Shown here one piece after another: positions 34,816-44,550 of a DNA stretch of 64,000 bases. The DNA comes from Ectothiorhodospiraceae bacterium BW-2 (lineage in GTDB: Bacteria > Pseudomonadota > Gammaproteobacteria > Thiohalomonadales > Thiohalomonadaceae): the NCBI GenBank assembly GCA_008375315.1, contig CP032507.1:806001-870000 (forward strand), given 5' to 3'. Numbering within the stretch: position 1 is the first letter of the stretch; each line of letters begins with the position of its first letter. The translations under genes and the position numbers were made by a program. The notes beneath the pieces are model-generated. The model was not told where the DNA came from. It made no database searches and saw only the letters and a list, made by a program, of their open reading frames with translations.

Positions 34816-37773
34816 CTAATTCGGCTGTAACCGCTGCAATAGTGGCTGCAGTCGCTGCTGCGCCTGTTCAAACTCATAAGTGGCGATCATCTCTCGTAGC
34901 TCTTTGGCTAGTTCCGCCTCACCGAGCCGCGCTAACTGCTCCAACAGCGGCTGCTGCTCTTTCACAGCTCGGGCATCGCCTATCAATAGCGCCTGCTGTA
35001 GCTGCTCTAGCGCCGCTACCACTGTCTCCATCTCCTTAGCTGAGAGTGTCGATGTTACCGCCGGCTCGTGCACCTCCTCCTGTCGAACTCCATACTGGCT
35101 CTCTATCGCACCACAGAGAGTCGTTAGCGCCTGCTGTAATTGCGGTAACTCGGCGGCATCGTGCTTTAATTTGCCAGCGGCAATCGCCGCTTCGATCTCT
35201 GCTACCTGTTGCGACAGTGCATTTGCCCCTATCGTTGCACTCACCCCCTTTAGCGTGTGCGCTAATCGCCTAGCCCGCTCACTATCCTGCTGCTGTAGCG
35301 CCTGCGTTATCTCCTTTGCACTCGCGCCGTAGCGAAGCGGAAAGTTGGTGATGTGCTTTTGTAGTAGCGCCGTTGAGCCGGCTAGGCGCTTTAGCGCCTG
35401 TTGCAGCTCTAGCCCCTCAACCGCCGGTAGCAAAAGAGTGCTCTCTGTCTCGCTCACAGCCTCTAAGCCAATATCGGCGGAGACTATCGGTTTAATCCAT
35501 CGCGCCATCACCGAGAAGAGCTGTTCGACATCAATCGGTTTGGCAATATAGTCGCTCATACCGCTATCGACACAGCGCTGCCGCTCCTCACTCATCACCC
35601 CAGCGGTGAGGGCTAATACCGGTAGATCGGCCAGTTCGGGATTAGCGCGAATCTGCCGTGTGGCTTCAAAACCGTCCATCACCGGCATCTGGCAATCCAT
35701 TAACACCCCATCGTAGCGCTGCTGCTGCAATTTTTGCAGCGCTTCGGCACCATGATGCGCCAAATCGCAACCAATATTGGCCATTTTAAGAAGATCGATA
35801 ATTAGCTCTTGATTGGTGGGGTTATCCTCTACCACTAACAGATAGGCCCCCTGTAGCCGTTTGCGATCACTTAAAGGGTTGCTCTGCTGACGGCGCTGGC
35901 TTCGCACCACTCGCTCATGGCCTAAAGCGGTTAAGATTGCATTTAATAGCAGCGAGGGGCAGATCGGTTTGGTCACGACACCTGCTAACTGTTCCGCATC
36001 GGCCTGCTCTAGCAGCGCATCCCGATCATGAGCCGTCACCATCACCACTGCGGGGGGACGGCTGTCGGCAAACTGTTCTAGCAGTGCAACTAGCGCTAGC
36101 CCATCGAGCTGCGGCATCTGCCAATCGATGAGCGCCAGCTCAAACGCTCTCCCCTCTGCCTCTGCTAGCGTTAGCTGCTGCAGCGCGGCTGCGCCACTAT
36201 CGACCACAACCGGTTGAAAGCGCATCTTTTGCAATAGGTCGGCCAGAATCTCTCGCGCCATAGCGTTATCATCGACCACCAAAATCGGCATCCCCTCTAG
36301 CGCCAGCTCGGGTTCGAGAAGGGGGTTCGGTGGAGCCATCGCCTCAAAAGAGATATCGAAGTAGAAGTTGCTCCCCTGCCCTAGCTGACTCTCCACCCCG
36401 ACACTCCCGCCCATCATCTCAATCAGACGGCGGTTAATAGTTAAGCCAAGGCCGGTACCGCCATATTTGCGGGTAATTGAGCTATCGGCTTGGCTAAAGG
36501 CCTGAAACAGCCGCGATAGCTGTTCAGGAGTCATCCCGACACCGGTATCGATAATCTCAAACCTAAGCTGACTCTGTTGCTCGGCTAGCGTACCGCCATC
36601 GGGCTGTCGCCGTATTCGCAGCAGAATCTCCCCCTGTTCGGTAAATTTAATCGCATTACCGACAAAGTTGAGCAGCACCTGCCCTAAGCGGTAGGGATCT
36701 CCTTTAAACTGCGCCGGTAGATCGAGCTCAAGATCGAACAGCAGCTCTAATCGCTTCTCCTGTACCCGCTGAATGGTCAGATCGACTAGCTGTCGCAGCA
36801 CATCGTCAAGGGAGAACGGAATCTGTTCAAAGTGGAGTTCACCCGCTTCAATTTTAGAAAAGTCGAGAATATCGTTAATAATTCGCAGCAGATGGTTGGC
36901 CGAGTTGTCGATTTTGGTGACATAGTTCCGCTGTTTCGGCGATAGCTCCCCCTGTAGTGCTAGATAGGCCATACCGGTAATCGCGTTAATCGGTGTGCGA
37001 ATTTCGTGGCTCATATTGGCCAAAAACTCCGATTTAGTGCGAGCCGCCTGCTCTGCCGCCTCCCTCGCTTCCACTAGCTGCTGGCGTTGTGCCCGCTCCT
37101 GCGCCATGGTCGTCTCGGTGGTTGTCAAAATCGCATTGATACTCTCAATCAGTACCCCAAGCTCATCGTGTTGGTGCTCTTTAGGACAGAAGAGTCGTCC
37201 AGCGCTGCCGGGCTGAAGCGCCACAATCTGCTGCGCTAGCGCCAAAATCGGTTTGAGTAGCATATAGCGGATCGTCAGCGCCAAAATAGTCGTCGCCACC
37301 ACTAGCTGCAGCAGCAGGATCAAGCTCTGATTGAGACCGGCACGAAACGCTTGGGCATCAATCTCAATACGGTTGATCACCACCCGTAGCTCCCCTACCG
37401 ACTCATCACGGTTAAACGGGGCGGTGAGTTGGTAGCGGTAACTGTCGCTGAAATCGGGCTGCGACTGACGACTCTTCTCACTCAAAATGCCCTCACTATC
37501 GACTAGACGCACCGCCAAAATCATCGGATTGGCCATTAACCCCTCGACCACATCGTTCGCTATTATCTCGTTACGAGCAAAGAGCGCCACTTCGGCTTGT
37601 GCCTTAACGGTGCGAACTAGGTGGTGCTGTAGCTGCTCCGCCTGCTGCTGCTGCTCATTATAGGCGCGAAGGTAGGTGAAGTTGGCCATCCCTAGCGCAA
37701 ATAGCAGCATAGTAGCGACGGCAACAACCACCAACCGAAACTCCAGTCCTCCTCTTAGCCACGGCTGCACCAT
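34816..37773 (-). CDS. BarA-like hybrid sensor histidine kinase
   Basis: A 985-residue inner-membrane sensor kinase. Order: TM1 (about 12-32), periplasmic sensor (about 35-148), TM2 (about 150-172), HAMP, HisKA with His256 in NMSHEIRTP, HATPase with LLNFVGNAIKFTEQG and GGTGLGL, receiver 1 with Asp550, receiver 2 with Asp693 in LMDCQMPVMDG, and an HPt domain with His839 in LAHTLKGVSATIG. A further 140 residues after the HPt domain look helical and are unlike standard BarA. Receiver 1 has IDWQMPQLDG, so it looks functional. The adjacent HD-GYP regulator is its likely partner. Confidence 0.92.
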   Translation of the reverse strand: MVQPWLRGGLEFRLVVVAVATMLLFALGMANFTYLRAYNEQQQQAEQLQHHLVRTVKAQAEVALFARNEIIANDVVEGLMANPMILAVRLVDSEGILSEKSRQSQPDFSDSYRYQLTAPFNRDESVGELRVVINRIEIDAQAFRAGLNQSLILLLQLVVATTILALTIRYMLLKPILALAQQIVALQPGSAGRLFCPKEHQHDELGVLIESINAILTTTETTMAQERAQRQQLVEAREAAEQAARTKSEFLANMSHEIRTPINAITGMAYLALQGELSPKQRNYVTKIDNSANHLLRIINDILDFSKIEAGELHFEQIPFSLDDVLRQLVDLTIQRVQEKRLELLFDLELDLPAQFKGDPYRLGQVLLNFVGNAIKFTEQGEILLRIRRQPDGGTLAEQQSQLRFEIIDTGVGMTPEQLSRLFQAFSQADSSITRKYGGTGLGLTINRRLIEMMGGSVGVESQLGQGSNFYFDISFEAMAPPNPLLEPELALEGMPILVVDDNAMAREILADLLQKMRFQPVVVDSGAAALQQLTLAEAEGRAFELALIDWQMPQLDGLALVALLEQFADSRPPAVVMVTAHDRDALLEQADAEQLAGVVTKPICPSLLLNAILTALGHERVVRSQRRQQSNPLSDRKRLQGAYLLVVEDNPTNQELIIDLLKMANIGCDLAHHGAEALQKLQQQRYDGVLMDCQMPVMDGFEATRQIRANPELADLPVLALTAGVMSEERQRCVDSGMSDYIAKPIDVEQLFSVMARWIKPIVSADIGLEAVSETESTLLLPAVEGLELQQALKRLAGSTALLQKHITNFPLRYGASAKEITQALQQQDSERARRLAHTLKGVSATIGANALSQQVAEIEAAIAAGKLKHDAAELPQLQQALTTLCGAIESQYGVRQEEVHEPAVTSTLSAKEMETVVAALEQLQQALLIGDARAVKEQQPLLEQLARLGEAELAKELREMIATYEFEQAQQRLQPLLQRLQPN

Positions 37774-37816
37774 GCTTAAGTCACCTGATCATTACTCTGT
37801 GACGCAAGATCACAAG

Positions 37817-38905
37817 CTATATCGCTGTCCGACCATCAGCGGTTAAATCGGTATCACTCAAGTGCTCCCGCCCCTCCGCGTAGCGCTCTTTTACCTGTAA
37901 TATCTGTGGTAACACTTGGTGGAAGGGGGCGATAAGCGCCGGATCAAAGTGCTCTCCTGCCTCCGCGTTAATCAACTCAACCGCCCGCTCGACCGGCCAC
38001 GCCGCTTTATAGGGCCGCGCTGAGGTTAGCGCATCGAACACATCGGCTAGGGCAACAATGCGGCCAAAGAGGGGGATCTCCTCCCCCCTTAACCCCTGCG
38101 GATAGCCGCTGCCATTCCACTTTTCGTGGTGGGTTAACGCTACCAGTCGCGCCGCACTTAACAGCTCATCTTGATGGTTACCGATAATCTCTGCCCCTAT
38201 GTCACAGTGGCGCTGCATCTCACGCCACTCCTCAGGGCTCAACTTGCTCGGTTTGAGCAGAATGTGGTCAGAGACGCCAATTTTACCGACATCGTGCATT
38301 GGCGCGACCTGAAATAGCCGTTCGATCTGCCTCTCATCGAGGCCATAAGCGCTAGCAATCAGGCGGGAGTAGTGGCTCATGCGCACCACATGGTTACCGG
38401 TCTCGTTATCACGAAACTCGGCCGCCCGCCCAAGACGACGAATCACCTGTAGCCGTGTCCGCCTAAGTGCGGCTGTCCGTCGGCATACCGTCTCCTCCAG
38501 CACCTTTTGGTGCTGATAGAGCTGTAGATGGGTCGCGATGCGTGATTTGACGATGGCAGGACGAATCGGCTTGGTAATATAGTCCACCGCACCAAGATCG
38601 AGTCCGTGCTGCTCATCCTCCGTCTCACTCATTGCCGTAATAAAGATCACCGGCACAGCGGCTAGACGCGGTAGCTGCTTTAGCTGCTCGCACACCTCAT
38701 AGCCGCTCATACCCGGCATCATCACATCGAGCAAAATGAGATCGGGATAGGGCTCCCTCTGGGCCAGTTGCAGTGCTCGCTCGCCATTGAGCGCCACCCG
38801 AGTGCGATAGTTCGGCGCTAGCAGCTCAACCAAAATATCGATATTCTCCGGCGTATCATCCACAATCAGGATGGTTGCCTGTAGCGGCTCAGTTGACAAC
38901 AGCAC
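37817..38905 (-). CDS. Response regulator with HD-GYP c-di-GMP phosphodiesterase domain
   Basis: Receiver domain at about 10-125 with phospho-acceptor Asp60 in LLDVMMPGMSG and the conserved lysine in ITKPI. A linker helix leads to the HD-GYP domain (about 155-345), with MHDVGKIG (H204, D205) and HHEKWNGSGYPQGLRGEEIP. It should degrade c-di-GMP when phosphorylated. The start is GTG at 38905, sharing its last base with the stop of the previous gene. Located between the PstS-like gene and the hybrid kinase gene. Confidence 0.92.
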   Translation of the reverse strand: MLLSTEPLQATILIVDDTPENIDILVELLAPNYRTRVALNGERALQLAQREPYPDLILLDVMMPGMSGYEVCEQLKQLPRLAAVPVIFITAMSETEDEQHGLDLGAVDYITKPIRPAIVKSRIATHLQLYQHQKVLEETVCRRTAALRRTRLQVIRRLGRAAEFRDNETGNHVVRMSHYSRLIASAYGLDERQIERLFQVAPMHDVGKIGVSDHILLKPSKLSPEEWREMQRHCDIGAEIIGNHQDELLSAARLVALTHHEKWNGSGYPQGLRGEEIPLFGRIVALADVFDALTSARPYKAAWPVERAVELINAEAGEHFDPALIAPFHQVLPQILQVKERYAEGREHLSDTDLTADGRTAI

Positions 38906-39357
38906 TATTGATTTAACCTCAAGACCGGTTTAATCGTTGCTAGCAGCGACTGCGGTAGCGATGTGGCAATATAGCCAACGGCCGCCGGATTATTCGCCAC
39001 CACCTCGACCACCTCCAGACTATCTTCTAATGCCTGAGGCGGTCTAACGCGACCACTAAACTGCAACCTAGCCCAGTAGGCGTTCACATAGGCAAGCGGC
39101 ATATCGTCTAGCGCTAAAAAAAAGGCCTCCCGTACTCGGCTATCGCGCCGCTGTTCGATCACCTCCGCCCGCTGACCATTGGGAAAGAGCTGTGAGCGGC
39201 CCAAAAAGAGATCGGCCACCTGCTGCGCTTCGAGCTGGGTGAGCGGATTTTGGGGGTGAACCACGACCCAAATCTCCTCAGCCTGGAGGGTTACCACCGA
39301 ACAGCTCCCCCACCAAAAGCCTAACCGCAACAGCATTAGTAATTTACTCATACACAT
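38905..39357 (-). CDS. PstS-like periplasmic phosphate-binding domain protein
   Basis: A short (150 aa) secreted protein. After a signal peptide ending near LQAEE, the mature sequence has VHPQNPLTQLEAQQVADLFLGRSQLFPNG and AYVNAYWARLQFSGRVRPP, which are features of stand-alone PstS-like (PBP-type) domains found with porins and c-di-GMP or kinase genes. It may sense an anion and signal through the kinase. The ATG at 39357 overlaps the porin stop (ATGA). Confidence 0.78.
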   Translation of the reverse strand: MCMSKLLMLLRLGFWWGSCSVVTLQAEEIWVVVHPQNPLTQLEAQQVADLFLGRSQLFPNGQRAEVIEQRRDSRVREAFFLALDDMPLAYVNAYWARLQFSGRVRPPQALEDSLEVVEVVANNPAAVGYIATSLPQSLLATIKPVLRLNQ

Positions 39358-40661
39358 CAAAAGATAAAGTCGAGTCCGACACTAAACATATTCACTCGCT
39401 GCGTAGGGAGGTCAAGAGCGTCCCGAAACCAGAGGAGATACCCAAGTGTCTCTACCCGAATATGATCCCACTGCAACTTTAACGCCATCTGCGGCTGAAA
39501 ATCCCAGCGAGTGCCGATTGAGAGCGTCTGCTGTTCGATACGCAAGGCATTAATGGTGGTGACCGCTACCTGCTGCAACGATACCAGATCGGGGTCAACC
39601 ACGGCCCAGTCGTATTGAGCCTCATAGATCGGTTCAGAACGGGCATAACCGAAAATAGCGTATGGCAGCCACAATCCGAAACGGTGACCTGCGGCCACAT
39701 ACCCCATATTGGCGTTAATACCACCACGCGCTGAGGCATCAACCACACCAAGCTCCCCCTGGGCAAACCAACGGCCACTATCGTATAGCACCCCCAATGA
39801 GCCATATCGCTGCTTAATAGCATCGTAGTTAAGTCCGTCGTAGAGCCACTGGCTCTCACCACTTACCCCCGCCACTCCCAGACGAGCCACCTCCTGCAAC
39901 CCGGCCAGTACCGGCTGCATAATGCGCGGTTCGTTATCAACACCATACCGAGAGAGCCCCAGTTTCAGCGTCCAATGACGGTCAATGCGAGAGAGTGTTA
40001 GCGTCTGCAGATCGCGATAGGCGATATCCCAACTCTCATCGCCCCACGGCACCACCATATCCTCACCTCCCCCCTGTAGCCGCAACTCCCAGTGGGTCGT
40101 CCCCTGATAGAGTGACCAAGAGGCATCCACACCCAAGACCGAATAGATAGGTGCCCAACCGTAGTACTCCGGCGGCGGTCGCAACCAGCTATAGCCGTAG
40201 CCCAAATTGCGGTGATCAGACATAAGATAGGCCGCATAACCGACCTTGCCCAGACGAAGTTGAAACCGCGGCGTCATCTGCCAACGCAGGTAGGCCAGTT
40301 CAGTGCTGCTTTTAAGCGTGATTTGGTGCTGCGGCCGCAGCGATAGCTGCCCGACCGCCTCAAAACGGGAGTCAATCCGATAACTTAACTGTACCCCCAA
40401 ACGAGAGTCGAGCTGCCAATAACCATCCCGTGAAGAGGGCATATCACGCTGATTAATATCTCGTAGTGGTGCCAAAGAGGAGTTATCATCGACAGAGTAG
40501 GCCAATGTGCCGTAGCCGTTAAGCTGTAGCGCCGACCCCCAGCCATCGCTAACGGCCAGCAGCAGCAGCCCCGCTAGCGGGAAAGATAGCAGTTTTAAGA
40601 AGATAGACGATCTATTTGTCACGCAGATAGGGGTGTCATTGTTGTGGTCAATAAACTTCAT
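39357..40661 (-). CDS. Predicted outer-membrane beta-barrel protein
   Basis: The 434-aa product has an N-terminal signal region (FLKLLSFPLAGLLLLAV...WGSA), alternating beta-strand patterns through the mature part (LQLNGYGTLAYSVDD, AYLRWQMTPRFQLRLGKVGY) and a C-terminal phenylalanine after VGLDFIF, as expected for a BAM substrate. It is probably a porin-like barrel; no specific substrate is evident. It heads a chain of genes with 1-4 bp overlaps ending in the HD-GYP gene. The upstream divergent gap to 40822 contains a TTGACA at 40715 but no good -10 at 17 bp. Confidence 0.8.
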   Translation of the reverse strand: MKFIDHNNDTPICVTNRSSIFLKLLSFPLAGLLLLAVSDGWGSALQLNGYGTLAYSVDDNSSLAPLRDINQRDMPSSRDGYWQLDSRLGVQLSYRIDSRFEAVGQLSLRPQHQITLKSSTELAYLRWQMTPRFQLRLGKVGYAAYLMSDHRNLGYGYSWLRPPPEYYGWAPIYSVLGVDASWSLYQGTTHWELRLQGGGEDMVVPWGDESWDIAYRDLQTLTLSRIDRHWTLKLGLSRYGVDNEPRIMQPVLAGLQEVARLGVAGVSGESQWLYDGLNYDAIKQRYGSLGVLYDSGRWFAQGELGVVDASARGGINANMGYVAAGHRFGLWLPYAIFGYARSEPIYEAQYDWAVVDPDLVSLQQVAVTTINALRIEQQTLSIGTRWDFQPQMALKLQWDHIRVETLGYLLWFRDALDLPTQRVNMFSVGLDFIF

Positions 40662-40821
40662 CTAGGCAGCAGCGCTCTCAGAGGAGTGTTAGGGCGCACT
40701 ATACCACATCTTGGTTGACAATAAATCGTTTATAGCGCTCAAAATTCCCCCGCTCCCCATTTCGTGCTACGCTAAAATCTAATTGTTAACCCAACCGAAG
40801 AGATAACCAAGCTATTTCACT

Positions 40822-42738
40822 ATGCAACAGATTCTCGAAATTCGTGACGGCTGCGTCACCCCCGAACAGTTACTAAAAAGTTACGCCTTTAGTCGCTATT
40901 TGAAGATCTATAAAGGTGAATTTATCGCCGATCTCGCCGCCCGCTCCGGCCGACAGCAGCAGGAGGCAAAACAGCGCATTACCTTTATTGAGGGTATCTC
41001 TGCCCGCGACTTTCTCCATATTTTGGCTAAAGGGGAGCGCCCTAGCCACGAAGTACAGGAGCACGATCGCGCCTTAGTTCGTTTTCTCGATGGTGCCTTT
41101 CACCACTTTCGAGGCAGCGGCTACACCCGCCTGATTCGATTACAAAATGAGGTAGTCTCCGGCGAGGAGGAGACCCCTGAGACGGTCAAGGATAAGGTAA
41201 CCCACAAAGCGCAGCTCCTCTCCGATCTCATTTTAGAGACGCGGCGCAAGCTACTACAGCTAGTCCACATGGATCACCAAGGGGTGCGCCGCACCCATGG
41301 CCTTGACGCCTCCCCCAATGTCACCGCCGGCGAAATCTCCGGCCACTATATCAACCTACCGGGCGACTACTACGCCCTCGCCTCAGTGCCACTGACCATT
41401 GCCGCCGACATTCAGACCGGTGTGGACTACTCCACCCCCTCGAATAAACGCGCCTACCCCTTCTATGAGCTAACTAACAACCCCTTTCATAATGAGTCGT
41501 TCGAGCCGGAGCAGTGGGTATCAGTACCGCTCCAGGTCGGGGCGTGGCTAATTATCGCCTATCTACACAAATCGCGCGGCTGCATTGAGATGGAGCCGGG
41601 GCTGCTGAACCTCTTCCCCTTCGCCCGTATCGACGAAATTAAAGCAGGACGCAGACCGGACGGTATCTTTATCTTTGGCGATCCTAACGCTAAATTTGAC
41701 GATCTTGGCTACTATATCGACGAAGAGAATCAGCTACTTATCGGTTTAGTCCCCAATTTTGACGAACTAAAATATTTCGGCTACTCCAAAAAACCGATCT
41801 TAACCCTGCACAATGTCCTAGCGATTCGTAACGGCGAGATACCGCTCCACTGCGGCTGTACCCGCTACGTGATGCGATTTGATGAGCATGGTGAACCCTA
41901 CATCGCCGATATGTTTGTCAAAGCGGATGACATGGGGCGGGTGGTACTCAAACAGAGTCTTGATGGGATCACCCAACCGATCTTTTTTGGTACTGAAACC
42001 GGAGCTTTCGCCTGCCTCGATGGCTTTAGCGAACAGGCGAAGATGCAGATGGCCGGGCGCGAGGTCGGCTATAACAAGGAGACCGGCTCTAACGCCCGCC
42101 AGATCGTACCGGTATCGTCCGATGAGGAGGTACTCAGCGGCGATGCGCTCGATATACTGCTCTACATGAACAACTTTAACCTAGTTGAACCGACAGAGTC
42201 GGCAATCAACTTTCAGATGTCGGTTAAAGAGGCGCTAGAGCACTTTCGTCTCGGCGAACGGGTAGCGGCCGGCAGTACCCATACCCACCGAGGCGATAAA
42301 GAGAGCAGCTACTGGGCCAACCCGTTTCCGCTCTTAAAAGGTAACGACGGCACCCTGTTGCACCCCAAACTCTACCACCAGTTTAGCGATAACGAGAGCC
42401 GCTTTATTAACGATATTGAGCAGCTATTTGAGCACGGCGATTTTCTCATCGGCGTCGCCCATAGCCAATTAATGGCAGGGGTCTATAAAGAGAATAGCGA
42501 TGATGATATCCACCGCTGCGGCTTTAGCAGTCGCGAAGCGGTAGAGCAGGAGGGGCCGGTGCGATTAGCTCAAGATCTAATCGATACGATTAAAAAGATC
42601 GCCAAAGAGAAGCGCGATACCCAAACCGAGCCGCTAACTGAGATCAGTATTACCGTCGCTCTCGTCGGTGATAGCCGCACCGGCAAATCGGAGACGGCTG
42701 AGAAGATGGAGGGGATTTTAGGGCTACAGCTGATTTAA
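40822..42738 (+). CDS. Uncharacterised 638-aa protein with C-terminal P-loop
   Basis: I do not recognise the family. Near the C-terminus it has VALVGDSRTGKSETAEKM, a Walker A like that of HPr kinase and PEP carboxykinase (GDSGxGKSE), with the lysine at 622; the protein ends 16 residues later, so the rest of a kinase fold does not follow. The large N-terminal part has long conserved-looking stretches such as TLHNVLAIRNGEIPLHCGCTRY and GSTHTHRGDKESSYW. No signal or membrane segment. Its 3' end overlaps comM by 4 bp, convergently. It may be a circularly permuted or unusual kinase. Confidence 0.7.
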   Translation: MQQILEIRDGCVTPEQLLKSYAFSRYLKIYKGEFIADLAARSGRQQQEAKQRITFIEGISARDFLHILAKGERPSHEVQEHDRALVRFLDGAFHHFRGSGYTRLIRLQNEVVSGEEETPETVKDKVTHKAQLLSDLILETRRKLLQLVHMDHQGVRRTHGLDASPNVTAGEISGHYINLPGDYYALASVPLTIAADIQTGVDYSTPSNKRAYPFYELTNNPFHNESFEPEQWVSVPLQVGAWLIIAYLHKSRGCIEMEPGLLNLFPFARIDEIKAGRRPDGIFIFGDPNAKFDDLGYYIDEENQLLIGLVPNFDELKYFGYSKKPILTLHNVLAIRNGEIPLHCGCTRYVMRFDEHGEPYIADMFVKADDMGRVVLKQSLDGITQPIFFGTETGAFACLDGFSEQAKMQMAGREVGYNKETGSNARQIVPVSSDEEVLSGDALDILLYMNNFNLVEPTESAINFQMSVKEALEHFRLGERVAAGSTHTHRGDKESSYWANPFPLLKGNDGTLLHPKLYHQFSDNESRFINDIEQLFEHGDFLIGVAHSQLMAGVYKENSDDDIHRCGFSSREAVEQEGPVRLAQDLIDTIKKIAKEKRDTQTEPLTEISITVALVGDSRTGKSETAEKMEGILGLQLI

Positions 42739-44267
42739 GTGGTAACCGGTCGATCAAAATGGCGATAGGAGATCGCTTCGGCTAGGTGGGTGGTGGTAAT
42801 CGTCTCCACCTGCTGCAGATCGGCAATCGTGCGGGCCACCTTCTGAATGCGGTGGTGCGCCCGAGCCGAGAGGCCGAAGCGCTCACTCACCCGCTGCAGC
42901 AGGGTACGACACCCCTCATCAAGAGCTGCCACCTGTTTTAACTCCCGCACCATCAACTGGCTATTACACCTCCCCTGTCGCGCTAGCTGCCACTCTCGAC
43001 ACGCCACCACCCGCTGCCGAATCGTCTCGCTCGACTCCATCGGCTCTGGCTGCTCCGCCTCTAGTGCCTCATACTTCACCGGTGGCACCTCAATCTGCAT
43101 ATCGATTCTATCGAGCAGTGGCCCTGAAATACGGCTGCGGTAGCGATCAATCTGTATCGCGGTGCAGTGACACTTACCACTCGGATGGCCCAAATAGCCA
43201 CAGGGGCAGGGGTTCATCGCCGCCACTAACTGCAATCGGGCCGGAAAATCGGCCTGATGGCTCGCTCTAGCGATGGTAATCACCCCCGCCTCTAGCGGCT
43301 CGCGTAGCACCTCTAGCACCTTTCGATCAAACTCTGGTAACTCATCCAGAAATAGCACCCCATTGTGGGCTAGCGAGACCTCGCCCGGACGGGGAGGATT
43401 GCCGCCACCGACCAGCGCGACGCTGGAGGCGGTATGGTGGGGGGAGCGAAACGGTCGCCGCCGCCACTGGGTTAACTGAAAGCCACTTTGACTGATAGAG
43501 CTAACGGCGGCACTTTGCAGCGCCTCGGCCTCACTCATCGGCGGCATAATGGTCGCTAACCGGCTAGCTAACATCGTTTTACCGGTGCCGGGGGGGCCAT
43601 AGAGCAGTAGATTGTGGCTTCCAGCGGCCGCAATCTCCAGCGCCCGCCTAGCGTGGTGCTGCCCTAATACATCGGCCATATCGACCTCATCATTCGCAAC
43701 CGGTGACGAGCCAGCACGGGCGATAGCGCCCCTAGCCGGAAACGACAGCCACGGCTCCTCCCCCCGCAACACCCTAACCACCTGCGCTAAATGGGTGGCT
43801 AGCCCCCCCTCAATCCCGCTCACTAGCGCCGCTTCGGTGCCGTTATCCTGCGGCACCACCACCTTGCGCCCAGCCGCTTTGGCCGCCATCACCAGCGGTA
43901 AAACCCCCTTCACCGGCCGTAACTCACCACTTAACGATAACTCGCCGGCAAACTCATAGCCATTTAGCGAGGCTGTCGGTATCAGATTAGCCGCCGCTAA
44001 AATCCCCAACGCAATGGGTAGATCAAATCGTCCCCCCTCTTTCGGCAGATCGGCCGGGGCCAAATTGATGGTAATTCGCCGTTCGGGAAATTTAAGATGA
44101 CAGTTTTGGATCGCCGCCTTAACCCGCTCTCGGCTCTCTTTAACCGTCGTCTCCGGCAGACCGACAATCGATAGCCCCGGCAGACCGTTAGCGAGATGAA
44201 CCTCTATCGTCACCAAGATCGCATCGACCGTCAATCCGGCACGGCTGTAGAGTGTCGCTAGCGCCAT
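42735..44267 (-). CDS. comM: ComM/YifB family Mg-chelatase-like AAA+ ATPase
   Basis: ComM is a hexameric helicase that drives branch migration in natural transformation. The N-terminal Lon-like domain starts LATLYSRAGLTVDAILVTIEVHLANGLP. The AAA+ core has Walker A LLYGPPGTGKTMLA, Walker B GVLFLDELPEFD, and the C-terminal Mg-chelatase region with CPCGYLGHPSGKCHC. The 510-aa length is normal. It is followed on the same strand by ubiK (upstream), 2 bp away. Confidence 0.94.
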   Translation of the reverse strand: MALATLYSRAGLTVDAILVTIEVHLANGLPGLSIVGLPETTVKESRERVKAAIQNCHLKFPERRITINLAPADLPKEGGRFDLPIALGILAAANLIPTASLNGYEFAGELSLSGELRPVKGVLPLVMAAKAAGRKVVVPQDNGTEAALVSGIEGGLATHLAQVVRVLRGEEPWLSFPARGAIARAGSSPVANDEVDMADVLGQHHARRALEIAAAGSHNLLLYGPPGTGKTMLASRLATIMPPMSEAEALQSAAVSSISQSGFQLTQWRRRPFRSPHHTASSVALVGGGNPPRPGEVSLAHNGVLFLDELPEFDRKVLEVLREPLEAGVITIARASHQADFPARLQLVAAMNPCPCGYLGHPSGKCHCTAIQIDRYRSRISGPLLDRIDMQIEVPPVKYEALEAEQPEPMESSETIRQRVVACREWQLARQGRCNSQLMVRELKQVAALDEGCRTLLQRVSERFGLSARAHHRIQKVARTIADLQQVETITTTHLAEAISYRHFDRPVTT

Positions 44268-44269
44268 CT

Positions 44270-44506
44270 TTAGCGCCCCTGTTCCAGCTCCGCTAGCCGC
44301 CGCTCTAACTGCTCTAGCTTCTGTCGGCTGCGGGCTAACACCTTCTGCTGAATCTCAAACTCCTCTCGGGTGACTAGCTCCATCTCGATAAAGGCCTGCT
44401 GTAGTACCCCCTCAATCTGCTGTTTCAGATCGCGTTTAAGTAGCGCCACATCGGCCGGTAGCAGCTTTAGTAGCTGCGAAGTTAACGCTTCGACTCTCTG
44501 TTCCAC
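44270..44506 (-). CDS. ubiK: Ubiquinone biosynthesis accessory factor UbiK (YqiC)
   Basis: A small coiled-coil protein of 78 aa, with the BMFP pattern: LLPADVALLKRDLKQQIEGVLQQAF and then MELVTREEFEIQQKVLARSRQKLEQLERRL. UbiK forms trimers and helps aerobic ubiquinone synthesis in gammaproteobacteria. It is located directly upstream of comM, a frequent arrangement. Confidence 0.85.
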   Translation of the reverse strand: MEQRVEALTSQLLKLLPADVALLKRDLKQQIEGVLQQAFIEMELVTREEFEIQQKVLARSRQKLEQLERRLAELEQGR

Positions 44507-44550
44507 TCAACTGACTCCTTACTTAACTACTGTTTGCCATTCTCAATTCA

